Positions 43,081-53,257 are shown, counted from the stretch's first letter. The stretch: 64,000 nt of DNA from Iocasia fonsfrigidae (GCF_017751145.1 NZ_CP046640.1:1530137-1594136); one strand, 5' to 3'. The notes: generated from the sequence alone by a model not told the origin. Program-made: numbers and translations.

Positions 43081-43983
43081 ATGGGTAATGATTTATGGTC
43101 TAGTAAAATACAGGGGCCATTAACTTTAGATTTAAGTCGTGAAATTAGATTTAGAAATGATAGAAAAGAATTATTATTAGACTTATTAGGCTTGGAAAAT
43201 GGAATGACTATAGTAGATGTTGGTTGTGGTCCTGGGGCTTTAACAAGAAAGTTATCTAGTTGGTTAAGTGAGAAAACTCATATAATTGGTATAGATAGAG
43301 ATGTAGAATTTATTAAATATGCAGCTGAGAAAGCTAATAAATATGGGTACACCAACATTAAGTACAGGGAAGGAGATGCATTGATCATACCTTTAAAAGA
43401 TAATAGTGTTGATGCATGTACTTCTCATACTGTTATTGAACATGTACCAAACAAAGAATTTTTATCTGAACAAAAAAGAGTTTGCCGAAAAAATGGAGTA
43501 GTATCTGTTATGTTTAGTGCTGCAAAAAATGCTATATCAACTACTCCGTATATGTTCCCTGAACAAACAGCAAGAGAAAAAGAATTATGGGGCATATTTG
43601 ATGAAGCTTTTAAGCAAGTAAATAAAGAACATATAAATAGGAATTTATGGGTGGGATTTAGTAAGCTACCAAAATTATTTGAAGAACTAGATTTCAAGAA
43701 TATAATAGTAGATGGAATTGCTATGCCTACAGTAATAGATGATGACAGGAACAGCGTAGAAGAGAAGTTGTTTATTGTTAACGTAAGAGAAAAGCAATGT
43801 TTAGAAACTTTAAAAATAGGAATAGATTTATTAAAAAATAATGTAAACAAAAAAGAAGTTAATGAGCTGGAAAATCTAATAAAAGAAAGATTTAAAAAAA
43901 GAAAAAGCATAATAAAAGAAAAAATAAAAAAATGGGAAGTATATATTGCCTTTATTTATATTGTTCGTGGTACTGTTAGTTAA
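43081..43983 (+). CDS. Class I SAM-dependent methyltransferase
   Basis: In this 300-residue protein the SAM-binding motif I is VDVGCGPGALTRKL (residues about 45-58), motif II acidic loop IGIDRD, and VDACTSHTVIEHVPN corresponds to motif IV. The C-terminal 120 residues are an extra helical part, rich in Lys. The substrate is unknown. ATG 43081 follows AAGGGGGG. Single gene; its attC is interrupted by intron B2. Confidence 0.88.
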   Translation: MGNDLWSSKIQGPLTLDLSREIRFRNDRKELLLDLLGLENGMTIVDVGCGPGALTRKLSSWLSEKTHIIGIDRDVEFIKYAAEKANKYGYTNIKYREGDALIIPLKDNSVDACTSHTVIEHVPNKEFLSEQKRVCRKNGVVSVMFSAAKNAISTTPYMFPEQTAREKELWGIFDEAFKQVNKEHINRNLWVGFSKLPKLFEELDFKNIIVDGIAMPTVIDDDRNSVEEKLFIVNVREKQCLETLKIGIDLLKNNVNKKEVNELENLIKERFKKRKSIIKEKIKKWEVYIAFIYIVRGTVS

Positions 43984-43998
43984 AACCGCTCATACGTC

Positions 43999-44067
43999 GT
44001 ATAACAATATATTTCAGGTTCCATTCCTACCGTCATTTCACCCAAATCCCTTCGTTAAGGGCAGTCG
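43999..44067 (+). repeat. attC site, left half (interrupted by intron B2)
   Basis: R'' core GTATAAC (43999-44005), arm ATATTTCAGG, ending TTAAGGGCAGTCG. The right half is at 45947-45987. The left core matches GTTATAC. Confidence 0.85.
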
Positions 44068-45946
44068 GTGCGCCAAGAAAAGAGCATATCATATAGTAGG
44101 TGGGATTCCTACTGAGGAAGGTTTAGCAAACCACTCATAGCGAGTTTTGGACATTTAATGGGTAACCATAGATGTTAAGCGTAAACAGTTAGGTAGTAGG
44201 CGGTAAGCATTTAGCTGAAGGGATTGAGCCTCGAAATCTTGGAGATTGGGAAAGGCCGATGCTGTCGACTGAGCAGAAGGCAACATTATAGTATTCGATA
44301 AGCGAGAATACAATAACACCCCGGGGTCGGAGACCTCCGCATGCTATACATAGATATGATATTGTTAACTTGGGAGGCCCTGTAATTTCTACGCAGAGAG
44401 ATAGGATGTAACCAAGCGATAACAAAGTAAGGACATCTAATATTACAGGGAGTCGGATAATCGCATAGTACCGAGGAAGCAGAGTAATGCCTGTGGATGG
44501 GAAGGCGATTACACAAGATTAATCTTAAAAGGGAAACATATTCTATACACAGAGATAGGTGAAAATGTGGAAACGAAACTTGCAAGAATAGCTGAAGTAG
44601 CTAGAAATAGACCTAATGAAAGATTTACATCACTAATACATCTAATTAATTATGAATTGATAGTCAAATGTCATCATGAACTAGCTGGAAACAAAGCAGC
44701 TGGAGTAGATGAAGTAACAAAAGCGGAGTATGGAAAGAATCTTCCAGGGAATGTTAAGAGCTTAATAGCTAGAATGAAAAGATGGGCATATAGGCCATTA
44801 CCTGCGAAAAGGGTATATATTCCAAAAGAAAATGGGAAGAAGAGACCGCTAGGGATTCCAGCATACGAAGACAAACTAGTTCAAAAGGCACTATCAAAGA
44901 TTCTAAATGCGATATATGAAGAAGACTTTCTTGAATGTTCATTTGGTTTTCGTCCAGGAAGAAACTGTCATGATGCCTTGAGAATATTAGGAAGAATAGT
45001 TAACAGAGATGATATTAACTATGTAGTTGATACAGATATTAAAGGATTCTTTGATAATGTAGACCACGGGTGGATGATGAAATTCATTGACCATCGAATT
45101 AAAGATCCTAATATACAACGACTCATATCGAGACTTCTTCGGGCTGGAGTCATGGAGGCAGGAATAAAATATAACACTCCACAAGGAACACCGCAAGGTG
45201 GAGTCTGTTCTCCAATTATGGCGAATTTATATCTACATCATGTTGTTGACCTATGGTTTAATAAAACAATGCGTAAAGAGTTAAAGGGTAAAGCTTACAT
45301 GGTGAGATACGCAGATGATATAATATTTTGCCTACAGTATAAAGAAGATGTAAAATACTTCTATAAAGCAATGAAAGAAAGAATATCCAAATTCGGTTTA
45401 GAGTTATCAGAAGAGAAAACTAAGATAGTAAATGTATCTGCTGATGATGACAATGACACATTTGATTTTCTTGGATTTACCCATTATATGGGTAAATGTA
45501 AGGATGGAATCAAACGACTAAAGAGAAAGACAAGTAATAAGCGACATCATCGTAGTATAATGAGATGTAAATCCTGGCTAAAATATAATAGAACTCTTCC
45601 AGTAAAAGAACTAATGAGGAAGTTAAACAGAAAACTAACAGGAACATACAACTATTATGCAGTATCAGATAACAGCAAAAGTATTGATAGCCTGTATGAT
45701 GAGGTTCAAAAGCTAGTTTATAAATGGTTAAACAGACGCAGTCAAAAGAAAAGCTTTGACTGGGAGAAGTTCGAAATATTCTTGGAGAAATATCCTATTG
45801 TCAAGCCAAGAATAAAAGTAAATTTATATAGATTAGGTGCTGGTGCTAGTTATGTTAGGTGAATAATCGAGTGAAGAGCCGTATGCCTAAATAGGGCACG
45901 TACGGTTCTGTGAGGAGTTGGGGTTGTAAAGCCCCGCTTACTCGAC
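44068..45946 (+). mobile_element. Group II intron, lineage B, copy 2 (intact)
   Basis: 5' end GTGCGCC, 3' end CTTACTCGAC, 1879 bp, as copy 1. The IEP is identical in sequence by eye to copy 1. The insertion follows GGGCAGTCG in the attC tip. Recently mobile. Confidence 0.88.
44567..45862 (+). CDS. ltrA: Group II intron reverse transcriptase/maturase (lineage B)
   Basis: This 431-residue IEP is the same as at 31451: DTDIKGFFDNVDHGW, GTPQGGVCSPIMA, RYADDIIF, DFLGFTHYMG, NRRSQKKSFDW. GTG start at 44567. Complete frame. Confidence 0.92.
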   Translation: METKLARIAEVARNRPNERFTSLIHLINYELIVKCHHELAGNKAAGVDEVTKAEYGKNLPGNVKSLIARMKRWAYRPLPAKRVYIPKENGKKRPLGIPAYEDKLVQKALSKILNAIYEEDFLECSFGFRPGRNCHDALRILGRIVNRDDINYVVDTDIKGFFDNVDHGWMMKFIDHRIKDPNIQRLISRLLRAGVMEAGIKYNTPQGTPQGGVCSPIMANLYLHHVVDLWFNKTMRKELKGKAYMVRYADDIIFCLQYKEDVKYFYKAMKERISKFGLELSEEKTKIVNVSADDDNDTFDFLGFTHYMGKCKDGIKRLKRKTSNKRHHRSIMRCKSWLKYNRTLPVKELMRKLNRKLTGTYNYYAVSDNSKSIDSLYDEVQKLVYKWLNRRSQKKSFDWEKFEIFLEKYPIVKPRIKVNLYRLGAGASYVR

Positions 45947-45987
45947 CCCTAGAACTCAGGAACTTCTGAAATACGGATACGTTATCC
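45947..45987 (+). repeat. attC site, right half (after intron B2)
   Basis: It starts CCCTAGAACT and ends with core GTTATCC (45981-45987). The arm TTCTGAAATAC pairs with ATATTTCAGG of the left half. The middle part (AACTCAGGAACTT) does not pair well with the left AAATCCCTTCGTT. Confidence 0.8.
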
Positions 45988-46022
45988 AAAATTTGGTCTA
46001 GTTTAAAATTTGGAGGTTTATA

Positions 46023-47213
46023 ATGATAAAATCAAAGCTAAAAGATATGTTATATACTAGAAACAGTTTTTTAATTTTTGTTGAGTATTTTAAAGGTGAG
46101 GTACCCGATTATACATTTGATCAGTTATTAAATATTACTGAAGGAGAAATAAATGAGTATGGTAAGGATATCGTTAAACAGAACATAGAAGACAAAGAAT
46201 TAAAATCTTATTTTAAAAAATTAAAAATAAGTCTTTTAGCTTATATGCAATTCCAAGATCTTTTTTCAATTTCATTTAATTCTAAAGATTACTTTATAAA
46301 TGAGGATATTCTATTACAAAATAAGTACTGTTATTATGAAAGTTTATTTTATTTAAGGCAGAGTATATTAAGTTTGTTTAATTTAAACATTTTGTCAACT
46401 ATTACATTATTACGACCGTTTATAGAACTTTCTATCTTTCAATTATATTGGACATATTCTTCTAAAGAGAAGGGATTTAAGTCATATTACAAATGGATTA
46501 AAGGCAATAAAGAAAAGCCTCCATTTAGAAACTCATTGGAATATGTCATTAACAAAAAGTGTTTAACCTTTCCAAAATTAAAAAATTTATTAGAAAATAG
46601 TGAAAAGATACTAAAAAATTTGTATTATAAATTTTGTTCATATACTCATGTTCCAGTACTTTCTGAATCATTAGCAGCCAAAGCAAGAGGATTTTCAATT
46701 CCAGATTTAGAAGATTTTCTTTATGCTTTACACCAAACTAATATTTTATTACATCATATTATTGTTCTTTATGTAATATGTAATCCTATGATTCTTTTTC
46801 CAGTAAAAATATATAAAAAGTTTGGTTTTAATCCGCCTTCAAATCTTTATGCAGATAATTGTAACTTTAAAATAATAAAAAAATATTTAGGAGAAAAAAG
46901 GACAATATATTTGAAAAATGCTTTAGGAGAATCTGAGTTTGTAAAGGGGAATTTATTCTATTATAATTCTAAACCTGATTTAACATTAACAGAAATAAAA
47001 GATAGTTGGAAAGATATTTATTCTGACTTAGAGATCTCTACCGATTCACTCGATGAAATGTTAGTAAAACATAAAGTTCAATCAAGAGCTTTTAAATGGA
47101 CTTCTAATTATATTAAGTATGAAGAATATATGAAAGAAGAAATCAAGAAAAAAGAAGATAATATGAATTATAAATTGAAAGAAGAAGAGTTTGATAAATT
47201 TTATAATATGTAA
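46023..47213 (+). CDS. Helical protein of unknown function, DUF5677-like
   Basis: This 396-residue protein is mainly alpha-helical. The part NILSTITLLRPFIELSIFQL and the later KFCSYTHVPVLSESLAAKAR resemble the arrangement R-E ... Y-S/C-x-x-x-H of DUF5677-type proteins, some of which occur in defence loci; the match is weak. The C-terminus is a Lys/Glu-rich coiled coil. ATG 46023 follows TTGGAGG. Single gene in its cassette. Confidence 0.5.
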   Translation: MIKSKLKDMLYTRNSFLIFVEYFKGEVPDYTFDQLLNITEGEINEYGKDIVKQNIEDKELKSYFKKLKISLLAYMQFQDLFSISFNSKDYFINEDILLQNKYCYYESLFYLRQSILSLFNLNILSTITLLRPFIELSIFQLYWTYSSKEKGFKSYYKWIKGNKEKPPFRNSLEYVINKKCLTFPKLKNLLENSEKILKNLYYKFCSYTHVPVLSESLAAKARGFSIPDLEDFLYALHQTNILLHHIIVLYVICNPMILFPVKIYKKFGFNPPSNLYADNCNFKIIKKYLGEKRTIYLKNALGESEFVKGNLFYYNSKPDLTLTEIKDSWKDIYSDLEISTDSLDEMLVKHKVQSRAFKWTSNYIKYEEYMKEEIKKKEDNMNYKLKEEEFDKFYNM

Positions 47214-47229
47214 GCGACGACCAAACTTC

Positions 47230-47333
47230 GGATAACAGAGTATTGCCGGTTCTGCTATCGCTGCACCCAAATTCATTCGGTAAGAGCGGTCGCTCTAACC
47301 TCATGAACTTCTTAAATCCCTGGTACGTTATCT
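47230..47333 (+). repeat. Hybrid attC site (104 bp), intron A4 directly after it
   Basis: Cores GGATAAC (47230-47236) and GTTATCT (47327-47333). The left arm is GTATTGCCGG while the right arm is CTTAAATCCCTGG; these belong to different attC types and do not pair. The tip AAGAGCGGTCGCTCT is intact. A chimeric site. Confidence 0.8.
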
Positions 47334-47334
47334 G

Positions 47335-49228
47335 GTACGACTGAGCAATGGTATATAGTTTAGTAGGTGGAAATCCTACCTGATAAGATTAAGCCAAATC
47401 ATCAGTAGCGAGTCTTGGAGTCAATAAAGTGATTTATTGATTTAAGTGTAGACAGTTAGGTAATAGGCCTGAAAGTGATTGAGCCTCGAAATCGTACAGT
47501 TGGGAAAGGCTGACAGTTTCAGATATCTGGAAAGCAACATTTTATGAGACATTAATGGCTAGTTTCTTAAAACCTCCCCGGGGTCTAAGAGCCAGGCATG
47601 TTATACAATGACTATATGATAACTCAGGAGACCCTGCAATTCTTCTGAAAAGAAGTATAGCAAACAACTGATAAAAAGGAAGAATGCTGAAGGTTGCAGG
47701 GGGTCGGACAGTTTTCATAGTATTGATGAAGCCGGGTAATGCCGGTGGAGAAAAGGAAAACTGCACGAAATCGTATTTGTTAAGGACACATTAACCACAC
47801 ACAGGGGTGGATAAATAATGTCAACAAAATTAGCAAAGATAGCAATAAAAGCAAAACAAAATCCAAAGACAGTATTCACTTCACTGTATCACTTACTGAA
47901 TGAGGAATTACTGCTGTTATGTCATCAAGAATTGGAAGCTGGTAAGGCAACAGGTGTAGATGAAGTAACTAAAGCAGAATATGAGGAGAACTTAAAAGAG
48001 AATATAAGTGCTCTTGTGAAAAAATTAAAAACACACTCATATAGACCCCAGCCAGTAAGAAGGATATATATACCCAAAGGTAAAGGAAAAGGAAAAGTAA
48101 GACCTCTAGGGATACCAGCATATGAAGACAAGCTAGTGCAGCTGGGATTAAAGAAGATACTGGAGCCGATATATGAAGCCATATTTCTGGACATATCATA
48201 TGGATTTCGACCAGGACTAAGTTGTCATGACGCCTTAAAGAAGCTAAACATAGTAATAGAAAAGCAGAAAATTAGCTATGTGGTAGATGCAGATATAAAG
48301 GGATTCTTTGACAATGTAAATCATGAATGGTTAATGAAATTTATAGGAGTAAATATAGCAGATCCGAATATAAAAAGGCTGATAGTAAGGTTTCTCAAAG
48401 CTGGAATAATAGAAGATGGGGAACTCACAGCAACTGAGCAGGGAACACCTCAGGGAGCAATAAATCTCCATTACTGGCAAATATATATCTTCATTATGTA
48501 CTAGACCTATGGTTTATGGGGATAATTCGCAAACATTATCGTATCAACGGTGAAGCTGAGATAGTGCGATACGCTGACGATTATGTATGCTGCTTTCAAT
48601 ACAAAAGAGCAGCAGAGATATTCTTTCATGTACTAAAGAAAAGACTAGCAAAATTCGGTTTAGCACTGGCAGAAGATAAATCCAAGATAATAGAATTTGG
48701 TAGATTTGCAGCCAGTAACAGCAGACGATTAGGTAGAGGCAAACCGGAAACCTTTGACTTTCTAGGTTTTACTCACTACTGTAGTACAAGCAGAAAAGGT
48801 AGATTTAGGGTAAAACGTAGGACGATGAAGAAAAAAATCAACGCCAAGATAGTAGAATTCACAAGATGGATAAAGCTAAGGAGGAATATGTTGACGACCA
48901 ACGAAATAGTAGATAAGGTTAAATCCAAGTTGAGAGGACATTATCAATATTATGGAATAACAGATAATAGTAAGTCTATAGATAATTTTAGACAGGCAAT
49001 TATCAGAATACTATTTAAATGGTTGAATAGAAGAAGTCAGAGGAAAAGCTTTATATGGGAGAAATTTAAGAAATATATAATTGATAAACACATACCAAAA
49101 GCAAGAATATGTGTAAATATATATGGATAGTTTTGATTTTATGTGAGATGGAGTGAGGAGCCGGATGCCCGAATTGGGCCCGTCCGGATCTGTGAGGGTT
49201 CGGCATCGTGAGGTGCCTTCTACTCGAC
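47335..49228 (+). mobile_element. Group II intron, lineage A, copy 4 (IEP frameshifted)
   Basis: 5' end GTACGAC, 3' end CTACTCGAC, 1894 bp. Exon junction GTTATCTG|AAAT. Differs from copy 2 by loss of one GGAAAA unit and one base in the IEP. Confidence 0.87.
47818..49130 (+). pseudogene. ltrA: Group II intron IEP, single-base deletion
   Basis: One T is missing near 48463 (GCAATAAATC versus GCAATAATATC), splitting the frame just after GTPQGA in the RT domain. The second part (from 48516) keeps RYADDYV and the thumb. Without frameshifting the protein is inactive; mobility would need an intact copy in trans. Confidence 0.88.
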
Positions 49229-49242
49229 AAATCTTCCCCCCA

Positions 49243-49282
49243 CACCCCCTTAAAATCTATTGGGGGTGGAAAGGATTTTTTT
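49243..49282. terminator. Terminator-like hairpin
   Basis: CACCCCC (49243-49249) pairs with GGGGGTG (49262-49268), followed by a run of seven T (49276-49282). It lies between intron A4 and the minus-strand operon and may end + strand transcription. Confidence 0.6.
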
Positions 49283-49406
49283 ATTTCTAAGATGACTGAA
49301 TTTGATTGATAAATACATTGTTATAAGATACGATATATTCAAAATATTATTCTGCAGATAACAACATTAATAATGTTATAAATGATACAGTGCAAACCAC
49401 CTACTA
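49283..49406. other. Non-coding AT-rich spacer
   Basis: AT-rich sequence between the terminator-like hairpin and the 3' end of the DUF2087 gene; no gene or clear signal seen. Confidence 0.5.
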
Positions 49407-49682
49407 CTAATCTTTTTTTGGTTTCCAATAACGAGAACCATCTCTAACGCGACATAATAATCCGTTATCAACAAGTTCTCTCCTCATTAAAAAATAATCA
49501 TCAAAGGTGTGCCATTCATCGCATATAGCATTAATTTCTTTTTCTGTATAATTACGGTTAACTTCAAATTTATCTGCTAAATAACTAAGTGTAGCAAATC
49601 GGAACTTCTTTTTCGAGGATAGCTGAGTTATTTTTCCTGAATCATCAAGAAATCGTTTAATGTCAAGTTTTGGATTATCCAT
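49407..49682 (-). CDS. DUF2087 domain protein (second)
   Basis: This 91-residue protein has SSKKKFRFATLSYLADKFEV and NYTEKEINAICDEWHTFDDY then FLMRRELVDNGLLCR and RDGSRYWKPK, the DUF2087 pattern. Related in family, not closely in sequence, to the protein at 39266. It is the last gene of a reversed three-gene cassette with the flavoprotein (38 bp upstream) and TetR. Confidence 0.85.
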   Translation of the reverse strand: MDNPKLDIKRFLDDSGKITQLSSKKKFRFATLSYLADKFEVNRNYTEKEINAICDEWHTFDDYFLMRRELVDNGLLCRVRDGSRYWKPKKD

Positions 49683-49720
49683 AAAAGTATTTTTCCTTTC
49701 TCTATCTTTTTTAATCTTTC

Positions 49721-50398
49721 TTAATTTTCTTTGCTAATGTATTGAATATACTCATCTATAGGCATCAATTCCATATTTAAGTTAGCTTGCGTTTCTTCGG
49801 ATACCGATAAATTACTAGCTAATTCATAGCCTGCTGTAAATACAACATCTAGATACTTTTTGATAACCTTTACTACAACAGGGTCCTTGCTTCTTAAAAG
49901 CATACCACAATTTCTATACACTTCAAGTATTGGATTTCCTGTTTTCATTACAGTTCTCATAGTTTCAAAATTATTTTCACCTGGAAATCCAGAATTAGAT
50001 ATAATTACAATCTTCGGCAATTTGTTTTGATTATTTTCCATATCATAATTCCCACTACTTTCTACAACAGTTGGTCGTTTAATAGGGATAAGTCTATCTA
50101 TGAAATTCTTTAAATAAGCTGTCATATTCCATGAATAAACTGGTGTAGCAAAACAAACAATATCAGAGGATAAACAAGTTTGAAGAAGATTATCCATATC
50201 ATCCCTATAAATACACTTCCCAGGGGTTTTATACCAGCATGAGAAACATCCGGCACAATGATTCACTCTTTTCTCACTTAAAAATATGTTTTCTACTTCA
50301 GCATCAGCTTTTTTTGCACCTTTGAGTAAAGCCTCAGCAATAACATGTGTATTGCTATTTGCTCCTCGAGGGCTTCCATTAAATACAGTTATTTTCAT
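49721..50398 (-). CDS. NAD(P)H-dependent FMN reductase/flavodoxin-like protein
   Basis: The 225-residue flavodoxin-fold protein begins MKITVFNGSPRGANSNTHVI, with the FMN phosphate loop GSPRGANSNT. CAGCFSCWYKTPGKC (residues about 48-62) is the cysteine-rich segment of iron-sulfur-type flavoprotein/NADPH-dependent FMN reductase members. FATPVYSWNMTAYLKNFIDR is the third conserved block. It overlaps the TetR stop codon by 4 bp, so the two are co-translated. Confidence 0.9.
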   Translation of the reverse strand: MKITVFNGSPRGANSNTHVIAEALLKGAKKADAEVENIFLSEKRVNHCAGCFSCWYKTPGKCIYRDDMDNLLQTCLSSDIVCFATPVYSWNMTAYLKNFIDRLIPIKRPTVVESSGNYDMENNQNKLPKIVIISNSGFPGENNFETMRTVMKTGNPILEVYRNCGMLLRSKDPVVVKVIKKYLDVVFTAGYELASNLSVSEETQANLNMELMPIDEYIQYISKEN

Positions 50399-50964
50399 AT
50401 AATTAACTCCTTCAATAAATTTATTTGTTTTTTTACCATTTCTTTTGACATAGCCAATATTGAAGATGATGTCTTTAAGCTGTCCATAAAATAAATAATA
50501 TGTGTAGCAACAGCTTCTCTATCAAATTCTTTAAACTCTTGTGTTTCTTGACCATATGCAAGAATCATTTTAATTATATTTACACTATCTTTAACCCTTT
50601 GATTTAAACTTTCTCTTTGATCAGGTTCTGCAAATGCAAATTCATGAATTGCAAAATGAAGTCCATTATTTTCGCTAAAGATAGATTCTATTTCCTGATG
50701 AAAGTAAGCATCTATAATTTTTTTAGCTGGGACTTTTTTCTTTATATTTTCTTTCACTATTGAACGGTTATTATTTAAATCAGTATCAAGCATCTCAATG
50801 AAAATTTCTTTAGTAGAAGAAAAATATCTATAAACACCTCCCCGACTCATCTGACATTTTTCACATATGTCTTTCATTGTAACAGCGGTATATCCTTTTT
50901 CTGAAAACAAATTGATTGATTTTTCGATAATGAATTGTCTAGTTTTTTGTCCTTTAGTTAGCAT
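50395..50964 (-). CDS. TetR/AcrR family regulator
   Basis: This protein of about 189 residues has the TetR HTH VTMKDICEKCQMSRGGVYRYFSS at residues about 27-48. The C-terminal ligand domain is unremarkable. The ATG giving MLTKGQK is preferred (AAAGGA upstream); an extension to 50994 lacks a site. It probably represses its own operon with the flavoprotein and DUF2087 gene; a palindromic promoter lies just upstream. Confidence 0.88.
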   Translation of the reverse strand: MLTKGQKTRQFIIEKSINLFSEKGYTAVTMKDICEKCQMSRGGVYRYFSSTKEIFIEMLDTDLNNNRSIVKENIKKKVPAKKIIDAYFHQEIESIFSENNGLHFAIHEFAFAEPDQRESLNQRVKDSVNIIKMILAYGQETQEFKEFDREAVATHIIYFMDSLKTSSSILAMSKEMVKKQINLLKELII

Positions 50965-50989
50965 AATACAAATCCTTTCTCTTGAAAAC

Positions 50990-51039
50990 GACATGTCTGT
51001 CTTTAATTAATTATACGACACAAGTGTTGTTTTTGTCAA
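50990..51039 (-). promoter_or_regulatory. Promoter with TetR-type operators
   Basis: Minus-strand -35 TTGACA (complement of 51034-51039), 18-bp spacer, -10 TATAAT (complement of 51010-51015). The spacer contains the palindrome ACACAAGTGT (51018-51027); a perfect GACATGTC (50990-50997) lies just downstream. This is a strong promoter likely controlled by the adjacent TetR protein. Confidence 0.7.
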
Positions 51040-51162
51040 TTGTTTTCTTAAAAATACTTTCTAATTAATATTTAGTGTGATTAATTTACTGTGTTAGGAT
51101 GGATTTAAAATTATATATTTATCAAAACATTTAAAGATCAAAACCGTGGAGGGGAAGACATC

Positions 51163-51225
51163 AAATAACATGGGGTTTAAGGCTTCACTATCGTTCCGCG
51201 CAAATTCATTCGATAAGGGCAGTCG
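51163..51225 (+). repeat. attC site, left half (interrupted by intron B3)
   Basis: R'' core AAATAAC (51163-51169), arm GGGGTTTAAGG, ending GATAAGGGCAGTCG. The right half is at 53106-53147. The core differs by one base from the complement of the cassette start GTTATCT. Confidence 0.83.
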
Positions 51226-53105
51226 GTGCGCCAAGAAAAGAGCATATCATATAGTAGGTGGGAATCCTACTGAGGAAGGTTTAGCAAACCACTCATAGCG
51301 AGTTTTGGACATTTATTGGGTAACCATAGATGTTAAGCGTAAACAGTTAGGTAGTAGGCGGTAAGCATTTAGCTGAAGGGATTGAGCCTCGAAATCTTGG
51401 AGATTGGGAAAGGCCGATGCTGTCGACTGAGCAGAAGGCAACATTATTGTATTCGATAAGCGAGAATACAATAATACCCCGGGGTCGGAGACCTCCGCAT
51501 GCTATACATAGATATGATATTGTTAACTTGGGAGGCCCTGTAATTTCTACGCAGAGAGATAGGATGTAACCAAGCGATAACAAAGTAAGGACATCTAATA
51601 TTACAGGGAGTCGGATAATCGCATAGTACCGAGGAAGCAGAGTAATGCCTGTGGATGGGAAGGCGATTACACAAGATTAATCTTAAAAGGGAAACATATT
51701 CTATACACAGAGATAGGTGAAAATGTGGAAACGAAACTTGCAAGAATAGCTGAAGTAGCTAGAAATAGACCTAATGAAAGATTTACATCACTAATACATC
51801 TAATTAATTATGAATTGATAGTCAAATGTCATCATGAACTAGCTGGAAACAATGGCAGCTGGAGTAGATGAAGTAACAAAAGCGGAGTATGGAAAGAATC
51901 TTCCAGGGAATGTTAAGAGCTTAATAGCTAGAATGAAAAGATGGGCATATAGGCCATTACCTGCGAAAAGGGTATATATTCCAAAAGAAAATGGGAAGAA
52001 GAGACCGCTAGGGATTCCAGCATACGAAGACAAACTAGTTCAAAAGGCACTATCAAAGATTCTAAATGCGATATATGAAGAAGACTTTCTTGAATGTTCA
52101 TTTGGTTTTCGTCCAGGAAGAAACTGTCATGATGCCTTGAGAATATTAGGAAGAATAGTTAACAGAGATGATATTAACTATGTAGTTGATACAGATATTA
52201 AAGAATTCTTTGATAATGTAGACCACGGGTGGATGATGAAATTCATTGACCATCGAATTAAAGATCCTAATATACAACGACTCATATCGAGACTTCTTCG
52301 AGCTGGAGTCATGGAGGCAGGAATAAAATATAACACTCCACAAGGAACACCGCAAGGTGGAGTCTGTTCTCCAATTATGGCGAATTTATATCTACATCAT
52401 GTTGTTGACCTATGGTTTAATAAAACAATGCGTAAAGAGTTAAAGGGTAAAGCTTACATGGTGAGATACGCAGATGATATAATATTTTGCCTACAGTATA
52501 AAGAAGATGTAAAATACTTCTATAAAGCAATGAAAGAAAGAATATCCAAATTCGGTTTAGAGTTATCAGAAGAGAAAACTAAGATAGTAAATGTATCTGC
52601 TGATGATGACAATGACACATTTGATTTTCTTGGATTTACCCATTATATGGGTAAATGTAAGGATGGAATCAAACGACTAAAGAGAAAGACAAGTAATAAG
52701 CGATATCATCGTAGTATAATGAGATGTAAATCCTGGCTAAAATATAATAGAACTCTTCCAGTAAAAGAACTAATGAGGAAGTTAAACAGAAAACTAACAG
52801 GAACATACAACTATTATGCAGTATCAGATAACAGCAAAAGTATTGATAGCCTGTATGATGAGGTTCAAAAGCTAGTTTATAAATGGTTAAACAGACGCAG
52901 TCAAAAGAAAAGCTTTGACTGGGAGAAGTTCGAAATATTCTTGGAGAAATATCCTATTGTCAAGCCAAGAATAAAAGTAAATTTATATAGATTAGGTGCT
53001 GGTGCTAGTTATGTTAGGTGAATAATCGAGTGAAGAGCCGTATGCCTAAATAGGGCACGTACGGTTCTGTGAGGAGTTGGGGTTGTAAAGCCCCGCTTAC
53101 TCGAC
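51226..53105 (+). mobile_element. Group II intron, lineage B, copy 3 (IEP damaged)
   Basis: 5' end GTGCGCC, 3' end CTTACTCGAC, 1880 bp, one base longer than copies 1 and 2 because of an insertion in the IEP. The joined tip is AAGGGCAGTCGCCCTAAA. Confidence 0.87.
51725..53021 (+). pseudogene. ltrA: Group II intron IEP, frameshift and motif change
   Basis: The frame from GTG 51725 shifts near codon 42 (AACAATGGCAGC versus AACAAAGCAGC); an internal ATG 51852 gives a 389-residue product. In the conserved block the Gly of DIKGFFDNVDH is Glu (DIKEFFDNVDH), and RHHRS is RYHRS. RYADDIIF is kept. Activity is doubtful. Confidence 0.87.
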
Positions 53106-53147
53106 CCCTAAATCTCATGAACTTCTTAAACCCCGGAAACGTTATAT
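53106..53147 (+). repeat. attC site, right half (after intron B3)
   Basis: It starts CCCTAAATCT, with arm CTTCTTAAACCCC and core GTTATAT (53141-53147). Confidence 0.83.
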
Positions 53148-53181
53148 GACATTGGACAAGCGATATTAAGGGGGTAATTAT

Positions 53182-53257
53182 ATGGCAAAACCACGTGTGT
53201 TTATTAGTAGTACATACTATGATCTTAAACATATTAGAAATGATTTAGAGAAATTCA
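53182..53257 (+). pseudogene. DUF4062 gene, 5' part (interrupted by IS)
   Basis: ATG 53182 after AAGGGGG starts MAKPRVFISSTYYDLKHIRN and DLEKF, the typical DUF4062 N-terminus. The frame is interrupted by an insertion sequence after GAAATTCA; it resumes at 55137. Together the pieces would encode about 325 residues. Confidence 0.85.

Noticed and set aside
20857-49130. Reverse transcriptases as retrons or diversity-generating retroelements
   Set aside because: Each is embedded in a group II intron with a domain V, GT(A/G)CG 5' end and a maturase C-terminus. No msr/msd, template repeat or variable repeat is seen.
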